Shown here piece by piece: positions 6,949-8,727 of a DNA stretch of 8,727 nt (position 1 is its first letter; every line of letters starts with the position of its first letter). The notes under the pieces are model-generated. The model did not search any database, was not told the origin of the DNA, and saw nothing but the letters and a program-made list of their open reading frames with translations. The stretch lies in NCBI GenBank assembly GCA_947472705.1, contig CANJDA010000088.1, forward strand, positions 1 to 8,727, read 5' to 3'. The stretch is from Flavobacteriaceae bacterium. Its GTDB lineage: Bacteria; Bacteroidota; Bacteroidia; Flavobacteriales; Flavobacteriaceae. The position numbers and the translations under genes are program-made.

Positions 6949-6981
6949 TTGAGCTTCTTTCCCAACTGAAATCAATAGTCT

Positions 6982-7869
6982 ATGAAAAAAATATTTCTAT
7001 TATTAACTCTTTTAATTATTCAGACAAGTTGTCAAAAGAAAACGGAAAAAGATACTCATGTCAAAGACCCAATAGCGAGAATTGGAATTCTTAATGCCAA
7101 AAACACAATCAATTTTGAAGGAACTTACAAAGGAATATTGCCATTTGCTGATTGTGAAGGAATAGAAATGATGATTAGTTTAAATGAAAATAAAACCTTT
7201 GTTGTTAAATCTCAGTACATAGGAAAAGGGAATAAAATTTTTGAACAACGCGGTACTTTTTCATGGAACAAAGAGGGAAGCGTGGTTATATTTGATAACA
7301 TTGAAAATGCACCTAATCAATATGCTGTTGGTAAAAATACCATTACACAACTTGACATGACAGGAAAATTAATCAATGGAAATTTGGCTAATAAATACAT
7401 ACTTACCAAACAAAAAAATAGTATTGAAACTGTTGAAACGAATCAATTAGAAAAGCCAGTTGTAAACCTGAACAATAAAATGGAAGCGCAAACGGTAATT
7501 AAAAAAGTTAATCCTGCCGTTGGAAAAGTAACTTTGGCTGAAACAAAATGGAGACTAAAAATTCTAAACGGGAAAAAAGTTAAGCACAAAGGCAAACCAT
7601 TTTATTTCTTAAAACTCAATTCTAAAGACGGAAGATATAGCGCTTATGTAGGTTGTAATAATTTGGCTGGAAGTTATATGATGCCTTCCAAATTTGCAAT
7701 TTCGTTTTCCAATTCGATTTCAACCATGATGGTTTGCGATAACATGGATTTAGAAAGACAATTTTCAAAAATGTTAGGAGAAACCGATCATTATGAATTG
7801 GAAGATAATATTCTTAAACTAAAAAAAGGAAAGAAAGAAGTTTTAGCTACATTTGAACCGTCTAAATAA
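6982..7869 (+). CDS. NlpE-META two-domain lipoprotein
   Basis: A 295-aa predicted lipoprotein. The signal peptide MKKIFLLLTLLIIQTSC ends in a relaxed Bacteroidota lipobox with C17 as the lipidated cysteine. Residues about 46-142 match the NlpE N-terminal domain (PF04170): EGTYKGILPFADCEGIEMMI, then GTFSW (91-95), ITQLDMTGKLINGNLANKYIL (121-141). E. coli NlpE has a CADC (CxxC) here; this protein has FADC with only C58. After a polar linker (143-183) comes a META/HslJ domain (PF03724, about 184-291) with ETKWRL (187-192), the GCN hallmark (C225), and STMMVCDNMDLE (247-258, C252), ending LKLKKGKKEVLATFEP. NlpE senses outer-membrane and lipoprotein stress in enterobacteria and HslJ is stress-linked; the role here is inferred to be envelope homeostasis. 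The residues after C17 (QKKTEK) are basic rather than acidic, so surface export is not clearly indicated. yqgF starts 6 bp downstream. Confidence 0.88.
   Translation: MKKIFLLLTLLIIQTSCQKKTEKDTHVKDPIARIGILNAKNTINFEGTYKGILPFADCEGIEMMISLNENKTFVVKSQYIGKGNKIFEQRGTFSWNKEGSVVIFDNIENAPNQYAVGKNTITQLDMTGKLINGNLANKYILTKQKNSIETVETNQLEKPVVNLNNKMEAQTVIKKVNPAVGKVTLAETKWRLKILNGKKVKHKGKPFYFLKLNSKDGRYSAYVGCNNLAGSYMMPSKFAISFSNSISTMMVCDNMDLERQFSKMLGETDHYELEDNILKLKKGKKEVLATFEPSK
7848..7855 (+). promoter_or_regulatory. Possible internal -7 element for yqgF
   Basis: TACATTTG matches TAnnTTTG perfectly and ends 21 nt before the A of the yqgF ATG, the same spacing as at the def and pyruvyl transferase genes. It lies inside the lipoprotein coding sequence (Ala-Thr-Phe-Glu codons) and has no visible -33 TTG, so it may be chance. 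Confidence 0.3.
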
Positions 7870-7875
7870 AAGCAA

Positions 7876-8292
7876 ATGCCTAGAATTCTTGCCATTGATT
7901 ACGGAATGAAACGCACCGGTATTGCCATTACTGATGAATTGCAAATCATAGCTTCGGGCTTAACAACTATACCTTCAGAAACAGCAATTACTTTTTTAAA
8001 AGATTATTTTTCAAAAGAAAATGTTGCTAAAGTATTAATTGGAGAACCCAAACAAATGAATGGACAACCTTCAGAAAGCACTCCAGTGATAGAAAAATTT
8101 GTAACCGATTTCAAATCAAATTTTCCTGATATGAAAATAGAAAGAGTAGATGAACGCTTTACTTCCAAAATGGCATTTCAAACGATGATTGATAGTGGAC
8201 TCTCTAAAAAGCAACGGCAGAACAAAGGTTTGGTAGATGAAATTGCTGCTACCATTTTACTGCAAGATTATCTAACTAGAAAAATGATTTAA
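7876..8292 (+). CDS. yqgF: YqgF/RuvX family nuclease (putative pre-16S rRNA processing enzyme / Holliday junction resolvase)
   Basis: A 138-aa protein of normal family length with the RNase H/RuvC-like YqgF fold (PF03652). The first acidic site is D8 in ILAIDYGMKRTGIAI. A central segment reads VLIGEPKQMNGQPSEST (53-69). The second site is in VDERFTSKMA (91-100), probably E93, and the C-terminal acidic motif is VDEIAATILLQDYL (120-133) with D121. The family is essential or nearly so in many bacteria; the E. coli protein takes part in 5' processing of 16S rRNA precursor, while the name RuvX reflects proposed Holliday junction cleavage. The ATG at 7876 is 6 bp after the lipoprotein stop, so the two are likely co-transcribed, with a possible extra promoter at 7848. 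def follows 34 bp downstream. Confidence 0.96.
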   Translation: MPRILAIDYGMKRTGIAITDELQIIASGLTTIPSETAITFLKDYFSKENVAKVLIGEPKQMNGQPSESTPVIEKFVTDFKSNFPDMKIERVDERFTSKMAFQTMIDSGLSKKQRQNKGLVDEIAATILLQDYLTRKMI

Positions 8293-8298
8293 TTTCTT

Positions 8299-8306
8299 TA
8301 CTTTTG
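8299..8306 (+). promoter_or_regulatory. Predicted -7 promoter element for def
   Basis: TACTTTTG, a perfect TAnnTTTG match, begins 7 nt after the yqgF stop codon and ends 21 nt before the A of the def ATG. The predicted leader of about 15 nt lies largely in a run of nine A (8309-8317), an A-rich initiation region of the kind used in Bacteroidota instead of a Shine-Dalgarno sequence. Confidence 0.55.
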
Positions 8307-8326
8307 CCAAAAAAAAAGTGCTAAAA

Positions 8327-8727
8327 ATGATTATTCCTATATACGGATATGGAGAACCGGTTTTACGACAAGTAGGTGCAGAAATTTCACCTGATTATCC
8401 CAATTTAAAAGATGTCATCGCTAATATGTATGATACAATGTATAATGCATATGGTGTTGGATTGGCTGCGCCACAAGTGGGCTTGGCGATTCGATTATTT
8501 GTAATCGATACAGAACCTTTTAGTGATAGTGAAGACCTTTCTAAAGAAGAGCAGGAACAATTAAATGGCTTTAAAAAAACTTTTATCAATGCCAAAATGC
8601 TCAAGGAAGAAGGAGAAGAATGGGGATTCAATGAAGGCTGTCTTAGTATACCTGATGTACGCGAAGATGTTTACCGAAACGAAAGAATCACTATCGAATA
8701 TTATGATGAAGATTTTAATAAAAAAAC
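8327..8727 (+). CDS. def: Peptide deformylase, N-terminal part (cut by window edge)
   Basis: An open frame of 133 codons from the ATG at 8327 to the window end, giving MIIPIYGYGEPVLRQVG at the N-terminus. Peptide deformylase removes the formyl group from the initiator methionine of new proteins at the ribosome exit. Motif 1 is GVGLAAPQVG (43-52) and motif 2 is EGCLSIP (103-109), whose C105 is a metal ligand. Motif 3 (HExxH) lies beyond the window, so completeness cannot be checked. Between the motifs is an acidic, lysine-rich stretch (about 61-84, DTEPFSDSEDLSKEEQEQ) longer than in E. coli Def, which I believe is common in Bacteroidota enzymes. An in-frame GTG at 8318 is possible but lies in the predicted leader, so the ATG is preferred. 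It follows yqgF by 34 bp with its own promoter. Confidence 0.97.
   Translation, partial: MIIPIYGYGEPVLRQVGAEISPDYPNLKDVIANMYDTMYNAYGVGLAAPQVGLAIRLFVIDTEPFSDSEDLSKEEQEQLNGFKKTFINAKMLKEEGEEWGFNEGCLSIPDVREDVYRNERITIEYYDEDFNKK

Larger units (their letters stand above)
6794..6981. other. Divergent intergenic region between dapD and the lipoprotein gene
   Basis: These 188 bp hold the dapD promoter (minus) and the lipoprotein promoter (plus). An open frame crosses it from 6807, but it runs through both promoters and into the lipoprotein signal sequence in another frame, so I treat it as noncoding. I saw no riboswitch-like structure; in particular I could not identify a lysine riboswitch ahead of dapD, and the predicted leader of about 43 nt is too short for one. 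Confidence 0.6.

Noticed and set aside
6807..7094. 95-codon plus-strand open frame between dapD and the lipoprotein gene
   Set aside because: It crosses the predicted promoters of both neighbours and overlaps the lipoprotein signal peptide in another frame. The translation resembles no family I recognise.
8395..8631. 78-codon minus-strand frame opposite def
   Set aside because: Antisense shadow of the peptide deformylase motifs.

Overview
The window reads as chromosomal DNA of a flavobacterium-like member of the Bacteroidota. It is AT-rich. Perfect matches to the Bacteroidota -7 promoter element TAnnTTTG lie ahead of most transcription units, and I saw no strong Shine-Dalgarno sequences. The gene set (a DapD of 271 aa, a YqgF-def pair, an LtaS-type sulfatase-fold enzyme next to LPS core glycosyltransferases) also fits. 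No RNA gene, mobile element, CRISPR array or convincing intrinsic terminator was seen, and no gene-free stretch exceeds 300 bases.

Layout. (1) Bases 1-441, minus: N-terminal half of a polysaccharide pyruvyl transferase family protein, running off the left edge. (2) Bases 442-610: divergent promoter region. (3) Bases 611-2227, plus: a Kdo/LPS-kinase-like protein followed by a family 2 glycosyltransferase, probably one unit. (4) Bases 2224-6793, minus: a four-gene operon in the order dapD, LtaS-like membrane phosphotransferase, WaaE-like GT2, heptosyltransferase-like GT9. Its spacings are 22 bp, an ATGA overlap and 7 bp. Its last gene meets the plus-strand GT2 tail to tail with overlapping stop codons. 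(5) Bases 6794-6981: second divergent promoter region. (6) Bases 6982-8292, plus: an NlpE-META two-domain lipoprotein, then yqgF. (7) Bases 8327-8727, plus: peptide deformylase with its own promoter, running off the right edge.

How it fits together. Bases 1-5955 are a cell-surface glycan locus. Three glycosyltransferases, a sugar kinase, a predicted pyruvyl transferase and an LtaS-type head-group transferase would together build and decorate a phosphorylated LPS/LOS core or similar envelope glycan. DapD supplies the lysine/diaminopimelate branch, and so peptidoglycan, and leads the operon that carries much of this machinery. The right part holds an envelope-stress-type lipoprotein and two housekeeping genes (YqgF for RNA processing, Def for N-terminal deformylation).

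I found no clearly new defence or mobile system. The best leads are the LtaS-like enzyme in a Gram-negative core-glycan operon, the NlpE-META fusion that has lost the first cysteine of the NlpE CxxC motif, and the divergent catalytic loop of the Kdo-kinase-like protein.
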